From Metabacillus litoralis (lineage in GTDB: Bacteria; Bacillota; Bacilli; Bacillales; Bacillaceae): a DNA stretch of 64,000 nt. The stretch's first letter is position 1. Every line of letters begins with the position of its first letter. Shown here one piece after another: positions 1 through 8,235 of this stretch. Made by a program: the position numbers and the translations under genes. The notes below the pieces were generated by a model that did not search any database, was not told the DNA's origin, and saw only the letters and a program-made list of their open reading frames with translations. Location: assembly GCF_020524045.1 (NCBI RefSeq), contig NZ_JAIVKL010000006.1:248001-312000 (forward strand), read 5' to 3'.

Positions 1-721
1 AGCGATTTGTCATTGCCCCAAATAGAATTCCTGCGATTGGGACCATTTGGAGGAGTTTTTTCCAACCAAATTGATCACGATACGTATACACAACTTCACG
101 CCAGCCTTGAAGCTGTGAAATCACTTCATTTTTTGAATTTTGATCTCGACCATAATAGGATGATAGTTCATTTAAGATGGCTTGTTTTCCGACAATGTCA
201 GCTGAAACGAACTGTAAGCATTTTAAAATGAAGATTCTTTCTTCACGCTCTTTCGGATCATATCCGTAGGCAATTGCTATTTCTTGAAGTGTTTTTAGTG
301 ATAAACCAAGTAGAACAGGGATATCAATAGCTAAGGTGAAAATTCCACCAACTCCAGTTGTAGCTCCTTGAATTGTAGCAAGATGACTTCTATTTGTTTT
401 TAAATCTTGGCCAACAGTATCCATCGTCACTAATGGAAGTGTAGCGATGTCAGAAATAGCCGTGATTTCGTTATCAGAGTGCTTATTTATTTTCGTTAGT
501 ATCACTTTTTCTTGTGTTAAATATTGTCCCCCATTTTGTACAAATTGCCCAAGTTCATCAAGCAATACACTAATCTTTTTTTGAATAAAAGCGGGGGTTA
601 ATTTATCTAATAGCTTAAAAGGAAGTCTGCCTATCTTTTCCCAAAACCAAATACCATTTTGGTCTTTCTCCCATTTCTCAATCACTTGTAACTCACTATT
701 CAACCAATCTTTCGTTTCCAT
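1..721 (-). CDS. EcsC family protein (3' part outside window)
   Basis: This reading frame is open on the minus strand from an ATG at 721 to the window edge, so at least 240 residues are present and the C-terminus is missing. The start is preceded by an AAAGGTTGG ribosome binding site. The translated sequence has a short amphipathic N-terminus (METKDWLNSELQ), a Gly/Thr-rich stretch (GATTGVGGIFTLAIDIPVL) and ends with a glycine-rich hydrophobic segment (VPIAGILFGAMTNR). That layout is characteristic of the EcsC family. The family is named after the third gene of the B. subtilis ecs ABC operon, but most members stand alone and have no known biochemical role; membrane association is inferred from the hydrophobic segments. 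It lies downstream of rsfA on the same strand but is separated from it by a strong terminator, so it probably has its own promoter. Confidence 0.75.
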   Translation of the reverse strand, partial: METKDWLNSELQVIEKWEKDQNGIWFWEKIGRLPFKLLDKLTPAFIQKKISVLLDELGQFVQNGGQYLTQEKVILTKINKHSDNEITAISDIATLPLVTMDTVGQDLKTNRSHLATIQGATTGVGGIFTLAIDIPVLLGLSLKTLQEIAIAYGYDPKEREERIFILKCLQFVSADIVGKQAILNELSSYYGRDQNSKNEVISQLQGWREVVYTYRDQFGWKKLLQMVPIAGILFGAMTNR

Positions 722-797
722 GTTATCCCAACCTTTATGATTCAATCGTATTTATATGTTTTACGTTTTTAAAGGGTAATAAGTTTCATTGGTACAA

Positions 798-836
798 AGA
801 GAAAAAAGACGTGAAGCTACCACGTCTTTTTTCTCT
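798..836 (-). terminator. Rho-independent terminator of rsfA
   Basis: A perfect 16-bp inverted repeat (798-813 with 821-836) with a 7-nt loop. The stem outer part is A-rich on one side and T-rich on the other, so the hairpin ends in a U-run for transcription leaving rsfA on the minus strand. It separates rsfA from the EcsC-family gene. Confidence 0.85.
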
Positions 837-857
837 ATTAATATACCCGGAATTCAA

Positions 858-1664
858 TTATTCAGCCATTTTTTCTAAATTACCATTGCGATCCATTTTA
901 AAGGTTGTTGATACTGAACGATCTTCTTCATCAAATAATACTAGTTTTCTTGCACGGTTCATGATTTTCATCAGTGTTTCATAGTCTTCTTGAACAGTGA
1001 CTGTATCTTGTTCTAATCTTGCAACTTTTTTACTTAAATCTTCATTTTGAGCATAAAGCTCTTGGTTTTCACGCTTTAATCGTCTATTTTCACTTATAAG
1101 TGCCTCAGATTGGTCATTACTTGATTGGTAGGACTGTAAAAAAGAGATCACCTGTTTCATTGTTAAACGACCAGTAGTAGAAGCAAATTGGTTCATGTTT
1201 GTATTTTTATTCATTGTCATCGTTGGTTGTGGAGCAACTTTAGGTGTAGCTGATGGTAAATTCGTTTTTACATCCTCATCATCTGGCATAACCTCTGCCA
1301 TATGATTCTCTAAAGCTGACATCATAATAAGTTCTTCTTGTTCATCAATATCAACTTCTGAGTTCATTGAAGCTCCTTGGGGCATATCTGGTGTGTAAAG
1401 TAATTGCTTTTTAACAGGCTGACCTTTCCCTAGTGCTCTCATACGTTGTTTGCGTTGTTTTTTTGCTAGTTGAAGAGCTTTTTCATAATCATGTCTTACA
1501 ACTGCGTTCCAACGGAATCCACATGCAGCAGATGTGCGATTTAGTTTGTCGCCAACTTCCTCAAACGCATTTAATTGTGTACTTCCTTCACGAACATGTC
1601 GTAATACTGTTTCTGCTAGTAATAAATCATTCTCTTCAGACCATGCATCTTGTCTTTGTTTCAT
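858..1664 (-). CDS. rsfA: Prespore-specific transcriptional regulator RsfA
   Basis: 268-residue regulator of the RsfA family, which in B. subtilis is made in the forespore under SigF and modulates forespore gene expression. The N-terminal 60 residues form a Myb/SANT-like DNA-binding domain ([19 protein letters not shown], then [10 protein letters not shown]). The middle is low complexity, and residues about 175-240 form a heptad-rich coiled coil ([20 protein letters not shown]) likely used for dimerisation. A TTG at 1673 lies in frame but overlaps the AGGGAG ribosome binding site. The ATG at 1664 has the correct 9-nt spacing and was chosen. In B. subtilis rsfA also lies next to ywfO, which begins about 1 kb away here on the other strand. 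Family assignment is by recognised sequence pattern; the forespore role is inferred from the family. Confidence 0.88.
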   Translation of the reverse strand: MKQRQDAWSEENDLLLAETVLRHVREGSTQLNAFEEVGDKLNRTSAACGFRWNAVVRHDYEKALQLAKKQRKQRMRALGKGQPVKKQLLYTPDMPQGASMNSEVDIDEQEELIMMSALENHMAEVMPDDEDVKTNLPSATPKVAPQPTMTMNKNTNMNQFASTTGRLTMKQVISFLQSYQSSNDQSEALISENRRLKRENQELYAQNEDLSKKVARLEQDTVTVQEDYETLMKIMNRARKLVLFDEEDRSVSTTFKMDRNGNLEKMAE

Positions 1665-1701
1665 TTTTTCCAACTCCCTATATAAATAGATGTTATTTAA
1701 A

Positions 1702-1863
1702 GGCTCTTTTCTGAAAGATTGTTGCTAATTGACCTAATTCTTTTTAGAAAAAGTGTTTTCATCACATAAAAGGTACTAATCTAGAAGAAAAGATGCCACT
1801 TGACTTTATATAGTGCTGTTTCCATCAAGTATTAAAAAGCAACAAAGTTTAATAAAAACAGCC
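1702..1863 (+). mobile_element. MITE copy 1 (162 bp) with 8-bp target duplication
   Basis: Begins GGCTCTTTTCTGAAAGATTG and ends in AAAACAGCC, an imperfect inverted repeat of the start. It is flanked on both sides by TATTTAAA (1694-1701 and 1864-1871), a perfect 8-bp target duplication. It has no coding capacity. Same family as the elements at 6391, 37135, 40128 and 46321. Confidence 0.88.
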
Positions 1864-1871
1864 TATTTAAA

Positions 1872-2199
1872 AATTTGTATTCAACTGTCATTAGCATGGA
1901 CACATTTCAAATAATTTATACAACATCTTAAGAGGATAGTAGATTTTTTTTGTATACGTTCTAAAATCTAAGGTTTCTTGCATTTTTTTAATCTACTATA
2001 AGGTAGATATGAAGGGAAAAGTAACCGAATTTGGAAGCATAATTTATAACTGCTTTACTTGCATAGACATTTAATTAAAGGTAAAATACCATTTAGTGCA
2101 AATGGATAGTATCCACGGATTTAGGCTTTATTTATATCCTCATTTCTAGTATTTGGGATATAGACAAAGTCCATGAAGAAGAGAAAGGATCGATAATTG
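1872..2199. other. Non-coding AT-rich stretch
   Basis: No convincing gene. The region between the MITE and the DUF1450 gene carries A/T runs only. It must contain the promoter of the DUF1450 gene, but no clear -35/-10 pair could be chosen. Confidence 0.5.
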
Positions 2200-2424
2200 A
2201 TGGCAAATGAATTTCGTATTTGTGATGATTGCCAAGCAACGAATATAAAAACGCTAGTTCCTCGTTTGAATAAAATAGATTCAGAAGCTAAGATAGATAT
2301 TGCTTGTCAATCTTATTGTGGCCCTGGAAGAAAGAAATCTTTTGCGTTTGTAAATAATCGCCCAGTGTCTGCCCCAACTGAAGATGAACTTATAGAGAAA
2401 ATCGAAAAAAAACTAGTGAAATAA
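2200..2424 (+). CDS. DUF1450 family small protein (YuzB-like)
   Basis: 74-residue protein resembling the DUF1450 family (YuzB-type), whose function is unknown. Two cysteine pairs are visible, C8/C11 (RICDDCQ) and C36/C40 (CQSYCG), followed by the family signature [21 protein letters not shown]. The arrangement suggests metal binding or a thioredoxin-like fold with redox cysteines, but this is inference. A TTG at 2197 immediately precedes the ATG at 2200; both are within range of the AAAGGA ribosome binding site at 2184-2189. The ATG is preferred because it is the stronger codon. It is a single-gene unit ending in a terminator at 2424-2460. Confidence 0.75.
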   Translation: MANEFRICDDCQATNIKTLVPRLNKIDSEAKIDIACQSYCGPGRKKSFAFVNNRPVSAPTEDELIEKIEKKLVK

Positions 2425-2460
2425 AATCACCCTTGTGACTTTAACAAAGGTGATTTTTTT
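2422..2460 (+). terminator. Terminator of the DUF1450 gene
   Basis: AAATCACC pairs with GGTGATTT around a short loop and is followed by seven T residues; it overlaps the stop codon of the DUF1450 gene. Confidence 0.8.
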
Positions 2461-2704
2461 ATTGAATATAAGAAACAAATTGGAACGAAAATTTCAATAA
2501 TTTAATCAAAATTTAATAACATAACATTTGCAAAATATGGGTGTTCATGTCGAGTAGAAGTCGATATAATAGAGGCAGTCAATTTATTGAAATGATAGGT
2601 AAATAATTTCCATGTAAAGAAGTGTTCCTTTTACTATCCAATGTGAAAGGTCCATTTTTAAAGGTAACTATACTAAATAAAGTTAGAACGGAAGAGGGAA
2701 GACA

Positions 2705-4003
2705 ATGATAAATGAAAAGTTGTCTGAGGAAAAGGTTTTTAAAGATCCCGTTCACCGCTATATTCATGTACGTGACAAGCTTATTTGGGATCTAATTGGA
2801 ACAAAGGAATTCCAACGCTTGCGCAGGATCCGCCAGTTAGGTACAACTTACTTAACCTTCCATGGTGCTGAGCATAGTCGATTTAACCATTCCCTTGGTG
2901 TATATGAAATTGTTCGACGAATCGTCGATGACGTTTTTAATGGTCGTCCTGAGTGGGATGATGAAGAAAGATTATTATGTCTTTGTGCAGCACTTTTGCA
3001 TGATTTGGGACATGGTCCTTTTTCACATTCATTTGAAAAAGTATTTCACCTTGATCATGAAGATTTTACGCAAAAAATTATTTTGGGTGAAACTGAGGTA
3101 CATGCTGTTCTTAGTCAAGTTGATGATAGCTTTCCTAAGAAAGTAGCTGAAGTGATTGCAAAAACATATGAAAAGAAACAGGTTGTTAGTTTAATATCTA
3201 GCCAGATTGATGCAGATCGTATGGATTATCTGCAAAGAGACGCTTACTATACTGGTGTAAGTTATGGTCACTTTGATATGGAACGAATTCTTCGTGTGAT
3301 GCGCCCAAGAGAAGATCAAGTGGTGATTAAAAGTAGTGGCATGCATGCTGTTGAGGATTATATTATGAGTCGTTATCAGATGTATTGGCAAGTCTACTTC
3401 CATCCTGTAACAAGAAGTGCAGAAGTGATTTTAACGAAAATTCTCCACAGAGCAAAACAGCTACATCATGAATTTTATACATTCAAGCATAACCCAATTC
3501 ACTTTTATTCCATATTTGAAGATGAACTAACATTAGAAGACTATTTAAAGTTAGATGAATCGATTATTCTCTATTATTTTCAAGCATGGCTTGAGGAGGA
3601 TGATCCAATTTTAAGTGATTTATGTAGACGTTTTATGAATCGTCAATTATTTAAGTTTGTTGAATTTAACCCTAATGTACAAATGATGACATTGATGGAG
3701 TTAACAACTTTATTTAAAAAAGCAGGAATTGATCCTGAATATTATTTAGTGGTGGATTCATCTTCAGATCTTCCTTATGATTTCTATCGCCCTGGAGAGG
3801 AAGAAGAGAGATTGCCCATCCATTTATTAATGTCGAACGGTGATTTAAGAGAATTATCAAGACAATCCGAAATTGTTGATGCAATATCAGGCAAAAGAAG
3901 AACAGATCATAAATTATATTTTCCACTAGACTTGATTGAAGATTTTTCCACAAAACGAACGGCTAAAAAGAAAATCCTTGAATTGTTAAATATGACAAAA
4001 TAA
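2705..4003 (+). CDS. ywfO: HD-domain phosphohydrolase YwfO
   Basis: 432-residue HD-domain protein of the YwfO group, related to bacterial dNTP triphosphohydrolases and the SAMHD1 core. Metal-binding histidines and aspartate are visible: H57 and H62 (EHSRFNHSLGV), H99-D100 (LLHDLGHGPFSH), and the conserved later aspartate in SSQIDADRMDYLQRD. YwfO-type enzymes are expected to hydrolyse deoxynucleoside triphosphates in the cytoplasm; the Enterococcus homologue has been shown to do so, which is a family inference here. The ATG at 2705 follows an AGAGGGA ribosome binding site. It lies directly upstream of ywgA in the same order as in B. subtilis. Confidence 0.88.
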   Translation: MINEKLSEEKVFKDPVHRYIHVRDKLIWDLIGTKEFQRLRRIRQLGTTYLTFHGAEHSRFNHSLGVYEIVRRIVDDVFNGRPEWDDEERLLCLCAALLHDLGHGPFSHSFEKVFHLDHEDFTQKIILGETEVHAVLSQVDDSFPKKVAEVIAKTYEKKQVVSLISSQIDADRMDYLQRDAYYTGVSYGHFDMERILRVMRPREDQVVIKSSGMHAVEDYIMSRYQMYWQVYFHPVTRSAEVILTKILHRAKQLHHEFYTFKHNPIHFYSIFEDELTLEDYLKLDESIILYYFQAWLEEDDPILSDLCRRFMNRQLFKFVEFNPNVQMMTLMELTTLFKKAGIDPEYYLVVDSSSDLPYDFYRPGEEEERLPIHLLMSNGDLRELSRQSEIVDAISGKRRTDHKLYFPLDLIEDFSTKRTAKKKILELLNMTK

Positions 4004-4060
4004 ACGAAAAATGACAGTAGCAGTAGTTATAAAGATTAGTTAGGAGATGACGGGGCTTTG

Positions 4061-4579
4061 ATGAAAGAACACGCTAAACTGATGGAAGTCATTTCATCAG
4101 CTGGGGAAATCATTGGTCGGAAAAAATTACAAAAAATGATTTATATCGCAAAAAAGATAGAGCTTCCTTTCTATGAAAAATATAATTTTCACTTTTATGG
4201 TCCTTACTCAGAGGAACTCACTCTTCGCATTGAAGAGCTGTGTAATTTAGGGTTTCTAAATGAAATACATGAAAAAAAAGGCGGCTATTTTCAGTATCGT
4301 TACTCTTTAACAGACGCTGGAAGTGACTTTTTAGGACATTATGATCTAGATTTGCCACCATTAAAAGATTGTATGCTAAATCTAAATGAACAAAGCTCAC
4401 GTTTTCTAGAGCTTGTTTCAACTGTTCTATATTTTGAAGGACATTCTGAAGAAGAAGTAAAAGAGAAGATCTTCACATTAAAAAGCAAGCAACGCTATAC
4501 AGAAGAGGAAATAAAAGAAGCTTATCAATATATAGAAAAAGTAAAAAATATCGTTAAAAATGAAGTCGCCCAACATTGA
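4061..4579 (+). CDS. ywgA: YwgA family protein
   Basis: 172-residue conserved Firmicutes protein of unknown function, recognised by its position after ywfO and by its N-terminal pattern MKEHAKLMEVISSAGEIIGRKKLQKMIYI. The family is predicted to be a mostly helical, possibly winged-helix protein; the segment YGPYSEEL followed by LCNLGFLNE fits a small helical domain. No catalytic residues can be named. The ORF can also start at a TTG at 4058, but the adjacent ATG at 4061 is preferred; the GGAG at 4043-4046 is somewhat distant from either. The last codons double as the first arm of the terminator. Confidence 0.8.
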   Translation: MKEHAKLMEVISSAGEIIGRKKLQKMIYIAKKIELPFYEKYNFHFYGPYSEELTLRIEELCNLGFLNEIHEKKGGYFQYRYSLTDAGSDFLGHYDLDLPPLKDCMLNLNEQSSRFLELVSTVLYFEGHSEEEVKEKIFTLKSKQRYTEEEIKEAYQYIEKVKNIVKNEVAQH

Positions 4580-4594
4580 GTTGGCGACTTTTTT
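4562..4594 (+). terminator. Terminator of ywgA
   Basis: AAGTCGCCCAAC pairs with GTTGGCGACTT (one bulged C) and is followed by seven T. The 5' arm lies in the last codons of ywgA. Confidence 0.85.
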
Positions 4595-4654
4595 TAATAA
4601 TTATTTGTTCCCTGTACATACTATCTTTGAAAAAACGCATAAAGGAGTGATCAT

Positions 4655-5359
4655 ATGGAGTCACATGATAATCAAGGGTTTTCACATGATGAATTTAAGT
4701 TAGATAAAACAGGTTTTGATCCACAAATGCCAGGACATAATTCAAATCATCAAGACAAAATGATTTTACGCCAGGAACCAAGGATGGCAAGAAAAGAAGG
4801 TAGTGGAATTAGTTTACCTTATGAAACTCGTCAGGAAATGGGTTTACAGCTTGATGAGCATAATTGTGCACTAAATATTGCGCTAAACCAATATACAAAA
4901 CATCATTGGTTAACAGAAGGAGCAGAATCGTTTGGTAGCTTGCATCATATTTTAGATGAACATATTGATGTAACAAAAAAGCATATTGATATGATTGGTG
5001 AACGAGTGGCGCGCTTAGGGATGGTACCAACAGCTCATCCTGTTACTCAGCATGAACTTTCATACATTAAGCATGAGGTAGAAGGTCGCTACACAATGAG
5101 AGACTTTTTACGAAATGATTTAGAACATGAAATTAAAATTCAAGGTATGATGAGAAAAACAATTAGTCGTGCTCATGAATTAAACGATTTTGGGACAGTA
5201 CAGGTATTAGAAGAAGTGCTATTAAAACGTGAAGATTTTGGGTATCATATTTGGAGTCTGCTTGAGGATGACACTCTTGTACGCGGTATGAAACATCTTC
5301 TTGATGGTGAAAATGATATTGCATCTAATCGTAAATTAAATGACAATCTAAAGCATTGA
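4655..5359 (+). CDS. Dps-like ferritin family protein
   Basis: 234-residue protein with a Dps/ferritin-like four-helix core at about residues 65-210. The family pattern is visible: LNQYTKHHWLTEGAESFGSL then a histidine/aspartate-rich helix and ERVARLGMVPTAHP. In Dps proteins residues in these helices form the inter-subunit ferroxidase centre that oxidises Fe(II) with H2O2 and protects DNA. It is longer than typical Dps (150-180 residues) because of a hydrophilic N-terminal extension of about 65 residues rich in H, D, Q and N. The ATG at 4655 follows an AAAGGAGTG ribosome binding site. Exact equivalence of the ferroxidase ligands was not verified; a general ferritin-like role is the safe call. 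Confidence 0.72.
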   Translation: MESHDNQGFSHDEFKLDKTGFDPQMPGHNSNHQDKMILRQEPRMARKEGSGISLPYETRQEMGLQLDEHNCALNIALNQYTKHHWLTEGAESFGSLHHILDEHIDVTKKHIDMIGERVARLGMVPTAHPVTQHELSYIKHEVEGRYTMRDFLRNDLEHEIKIQGMMRKTISRAHELNDFGTVQVLEEVLLKREDFGYHIWSLLEDDTLVRGMKHLLDGENDIASNRKLNDNLKH

Positions 5360-5447
5360 GTAAGTTAAAGGGAGACTGGAACATAATTATAAAAGTCATA
5401 TAAAAAGACGAATAAAGCTAAATTCAGTTAAGTTGAAAGAAATAAGT

Positions 5448-5577
5448 TCGTTCCATTGCGCTGCAGACACTCCATTCGCCGGGGAGGAAGCTGAGCCTCC
5501 TCGACGCAAGCGCCTGCGGGGTCTCAGCCTTTCCTCTATTTCCCGTAGGAGTCGAGTGTCTTCCGCTCCATTCCACT
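5448..5577 (+). repeat. GC-rich Bacillaceae repeat (family B), copy B1
   Basis: Dispersed hairpin repeat with core CGCCGGGGAGGAAGCTGAGC and CTTCCGCTCC at the right end. The apparent small ORF inside it is an artefact of the GC-rich sequence. Confidence 0.8.
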
Positions 5578-5629
5578 ATTTCTTAAAAATATGTTACAAA
5601 ATCAAAAAAACTATTGAAGATGGCAAATA

Positions 5630-5687
5630 AAAACCCGAACTATTAGGCAAATGTTTAAGTGACATATCACCTAATAATTCGGGTTTA
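5630..5687. terminator. Hairpin between dps-like gene and ywhB
   Basis: AAACCCGAACTATTAGG pairs with CCTAATAATTCGGGTTT around a 22-nt loop. It lies between convergent genes and can act in both directions. It belongs to the composite block D. Confidence 0.7.
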
Positions 5688-5747
5688 TCATTAGCTTAAA
5701 TTTTCCAAACTCTTTTAATTACGGAGTTCTTATATTCTATATCTTGC

Positions 5748-5933
5748 CTATTCGTCACTTAAACGTTTACCGCCTAGTGCGTAATTGTTTTTGCTCATTT
5801 CTTCAATGAAGATAGCAATCTTTTCTTCTGGAGCACCTGTTGTTTCTGATACAGCTGCTGTAACCTTTTCAACTAAAGCTCTCTTTTGTTCCTCTGTTCG
5901 ACCTTCTAGCATCTTAACTGTTACATATGGCAT
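5748..5933 (-). CDS. ywhB: 4-oxalocrotonate tautomerase family protein YwhB
   Basis: 61-residue tautomerase of the 4-OT family. After removal of Met, Pro1 would be the general base/acid, as in all 4-OT enzymes, and Arg11 (MLEGRTEEQKR) is present to bind the substrate carboxylate. The position of the second catalytic arginine of the Pseudomonas enzyme (Arg39) is not arginine here (EEKIAIF), as also remembered for B. subtilis YwhB, so the true substrate is probably different. These proteins form hexamers in the cytoplasm. The ATG at 5933 follows an AAAGGAGAG ribosome binding site. The gene sits alone on the minus strand between ferritin-like and ywhC genes. Confidence 0.9.
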   Translation of the reverse strand: MPYVTVKMLEGRTEEQKRALVEKVTAAVSETTGAPEEKIAIFIEEMSKNNYALGGKRLSDE

Positions 5934-6168
5934 TGTACTCTCTCCTTTTACTTTCCCTTTTTACAAAGTTTTGTGAATTGTGTCGATGAAAAAATATGTA
6001 TAAACCAACGATCAAAAGCATTTGTACAAGAAATTGAACCTTAAATATAGTATACTTTATTCGAAAATAGATTGCATTACATGTTAAGGTAGAAGGATAT
6101 AGCAATGTATATAGAGATAAATCTTGACCTAAGTTGTTCATTTATCACCCTATATAAATAGTTAGTGA

Positions 6169-6301
6169 TAGTTGATCTTCTCTACAGGTTGCTCGCTTTC
6201 CGCGGGGCGGGCGGTGAGCTTCCTCGGCGCTCAGCGCCTGTGGGATCTCACCTGTCCCGCTGCACCCGCAGGAGTCTCGCACCTTCCGATCCGATCAACT
6301 T
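6169..6301. repeat. GC-rich repeat (family B), copy B2
   Basis: Core CTCGCTTTCCGCGGGGCGGG with outer arms GTTGATC (left) and GATCAAC (right) that are complementary. Almost identical inside to the copy at 61100. Confidence 0.85.
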
Positions 6302-6390
6302 ACTTAGTTTTTGTTTTTAAATAAAGTATAAAGTTACAAGATCTATTTAAGAACCTTTTAAAAATAATACGGTGAAACATTATTTTTAAA

Positions 6391-6551
6391 GCCTCTTTTC
6401 TGAAAGATTGTTGCTAATTGACCTAATTATGCAATGGAAAGATTGTTGTTATAGCAAAATAGGTACTATCCTATGAAGAAAAGATGCCACTATGCTTTAT
6501 ATAGTGCAGTAAATTTGGAGTTGTTAAAGCAACAAAGTTTACGAAACAGCC
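6391..6551 (+). mobile_element. MITE copy 2 (161 bp) with 8-bp target duplication
   Basis: Starts GCCTCTTTTCTGAAAGATTG and ends GAAACAGCC. Flanked by TTTTTAAA at 6383-6390 and again at 6552-6559. Lies about 130 bp upstream of ywhC. Confidence 0.88.
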
Positions 6552-6681
6552 TTTTTAAAAGATAAAAGGTCCTTATCTATGGAGATAAGATGCTCCATGC
6601 TTTATACAGAATTTCATATTTAGATTTATTACAACACGTCAATGTCAGCTCAAATTTTACATATAACAAAAGGAGAAATAA

Positions 6682-7353
6682 ATGAACGATTTCAGCTTTT
6701 TAGCATTTCCTTTAGATTACATTCCATATGTTGTAATCACCTTAATTGTTGCCTTTACTCTTCATGAATTTGCCCATGCGTTTGTTGCCTATAAATTTGG
6801 TGACCCAACTGCACAAAGACAAGGAAGGCTAACACTGTCACCACTTGCACATTTAGATCCATTCGGTACAATATTAATTTTTATCGCTGGATTTGGATGG
6901 GCGAAACCAGTACCTGTTAATCGCTTCTTTTTTAAAAGACCTCGTCTTGCTGGTGTACTTGTTTCAGTTGCAGGTCCATTAAGTAATTTATTACTAGCCT
7001 TTTTAGGTATGGTTATTGTAAATATTCTTGTCGCAACGGGCATAATGTCTGTATTACCAGTTAACTATGCAGATCAGTTAGATTTATTTTTTGGAATATT
7101 TATCTCTTTAAATGTGATGCTATTTTTATTTAATTTACTACCTTTCCCACCTTTAGATGGATACAGAATCATTGAAGATCTTTCACCACCTACTATAAGA
7201 TCAAAAATGACTCAATATGAAACCTATGGAATTGTTATATTTCTTATTTTAGTGATAACACCATTAGATTCATATACGATCCATCCATTTTTACAAACTG
7301 GTCAAACGATTGTGATGAGTATCTTTCATCTATTACTTAGCCCACTATTTTAA
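6682..7353 (+). CDS. ywhC: Site-2-type zinc metalloprotease YwhC (M50)
   Basis: 223-residue integral membrane protease of peptidase family M50. The zinc motif HEFAH is at residues 28-32 inside the first membrane helix, and the third zinc ligand lies in NLLPFPPLDG (residues 151-160, D159). Four to five hydrophobic helices are visible, without the PDZ domain of RseP-type members, so this is the compact archaeal/Bacillus type. Such enzymes cut transmembrane substrates within the bilayer; the substrate is unknown. The ATG at 6682 follows a perfect AAAGGAG. It is upstream of ywhD as in B. subtilis, but a GC-rich repeat lies between them. Confidence 0.9.
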   Translation: MNDFSFLAFPLDYIPYVVITLIVAFTLHEFAHAFVAYKFGDPTAQRQGRLTLSPLAHLDPFGTILIFIAGFGWAKPVPVNRFFFKRPRLAGVLVSVAGPLSNLLLAFLGMVIVNILVATGIMSVLPVNYADQLDLFFGIFISLNVMLFLFNLLPFPPLDGYRIIEDLSPPTIRSKMTQYETYGIVIFLILVITPLDSYTIHPFLQTGQTIVMSIFHLLLSPLF

Positions 7354-7397
7354 TTTTAATAAGGGTATGTTAAAGCTTAATGTTGATTTTTAGCACT

Positions 7398-7529
7398 TTG
7401 TTGATTGGAGTGGAAGGCATGAGACTCCTGCGGGAGGAGCGTGTCAAAGGGAGACCCCACAGGCGCTTGCGCCGAGGAGGCTCCCGGACCGCCCGCGGAA
7501 AGCGAATGCCTGTAACGGAAATCAACAAC
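7398..7529. repeat. GC-rich repeat (family B), copy B3 (reverse orientation)
   Basis: Runs GGAGTGGAAGGCATGAGACT through CCGCCCGCGGAAAGCGAATG. Outer arms TTGTTGATT and AATCAACAA are complementary. Located between ywhC and ywhD. Confidence 0.85.
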
Positions 7530-7565
7530 AAAGTTTAACAGAGCCTTTCATAAGGAGGACTTTAT

Positions 7566-8081
7566 ATGGAACAAGATAAAAAGAAAAAAAGCATTGGCTT
7601 TAATATTATAAAAAATGACCCAACAGACGGTCATGGAGGATTTGGGATTGGTGCCCTAAGTCTTGATAATGTATCACCTGTTTTTATTGATATAGAAGAA
7701 GGAGAAGCTTTTGTTGATATAGGTGCGATGCATGCAAGAAGTGTTGTGGAAAAAGGGATAAAGTTTCTTAAAACAAAAGAGGAAGTTCCGAATGGTAAAC
7801 CATATTGGCTCGTTTGGGTTACGATTGACCGAAAATCAGAGGGGCCATATTATGCTGGAGTAACAGCATGTGAGCTTACAGTTGACCGCGAAATAAGACG
7901 AGGCTACAAATCACTTCCAGAGCATGTGAATCGGATGGATAAATCAATGAAGCGTCATATTATCGTTGATCATATGGATAACCGTTCAAAGGACATACTT
8001 TCACAATACCTACATAATCATAATGAAACGATGTGGAATTTGTCAGAACAAAAATTAAAGGACGATTTAAGTACAACGTAA
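7566..8081 (+). CDS. ywhD: YwhD family protein
   Basis: 171-residue member of the YwhD family, found almost only in Bacillales. No biochemical role is known to me. The sequence has a conserved N-terminal pattern (KSIGFNIIKNDPTDGHGGFG) and a lysine/arginine-rich C-terminal half; no membrane segment or signal peptide is seen, so it is cytoplasmic. The ATG at 7566 is preceded by ATAAGGAGG at a suitable distance. It converges with pbpG on a shared bidirectional terminator. Confidence 0.85.
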   Translation: MEQDKKKKSIGFNIIKNDPTDGHGGFGIGALSLDNVSPVFIDIEEGEAFVDIGAMHARSVVEKGIKFLKTKEEVPNGKPYWLVWVTIDRKSEGPYYAGVTACELTVDREIRRGYKSLPEHVNRMDKSMKRHIIVDHMDNRSKDILSQYLHNHNETMWNLSEQKLKDDLSTT

Positions 8082-8184
8082 TATGTGGCAAAGTAGTGAC
8101 AATTTAGTGAACAACAAGGTAATTTCTTGTGGTTCTACAGTAAAATTAGTAGACTAAGATTACAGTTTTATAAAACTAGGACAT

Positions 8185-8219
8185 AAAAAATCCCGAGCAT
8201 TTTGTGCTCGGGGTTTTTT
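8185..8219. terminator. Bidirectional terminator between ywhD and pbpG
   Basis: AAAAAATCCCGAGCA pairs with TGCTCGGGGTTTTTT (one G-T pair). It has T-runs for both strands and lies between convergent genes. Confidence 0.9.
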
Positions 8220-8235
8220 ATTTAAATGGTAAAAT

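Larger units (their letters stand above)
5374..5690 (+). repeat. Composite repeat block, copy D1
   Basis: A ~320-bp unit made of a lead segment (ctggaacataatt... to gttcgttcc), a GC-rich hairpin repeat (family B, 5448-5577) and a terminal hairpin (5630-5687). A near-identical block lies at 16077-16405 after argS, and a truncated reverse copy at 49185-49325. Confidence 0.85.

Noticed and set aside
5433-5630. 65-residue frame inside the GC-rich repeat
   Set aside because: It lies wholly in repeat block D1, the same sequence recurs at 16077 without a kept frame, and there is no ribosome binding site.
5914-6141. 75-residue minus-strand frame upstream of ywhB
   Set aside because: Overlaps the ywhB start and its ribosome binding site; the sequence is AT-rich and lacks any family pattern.
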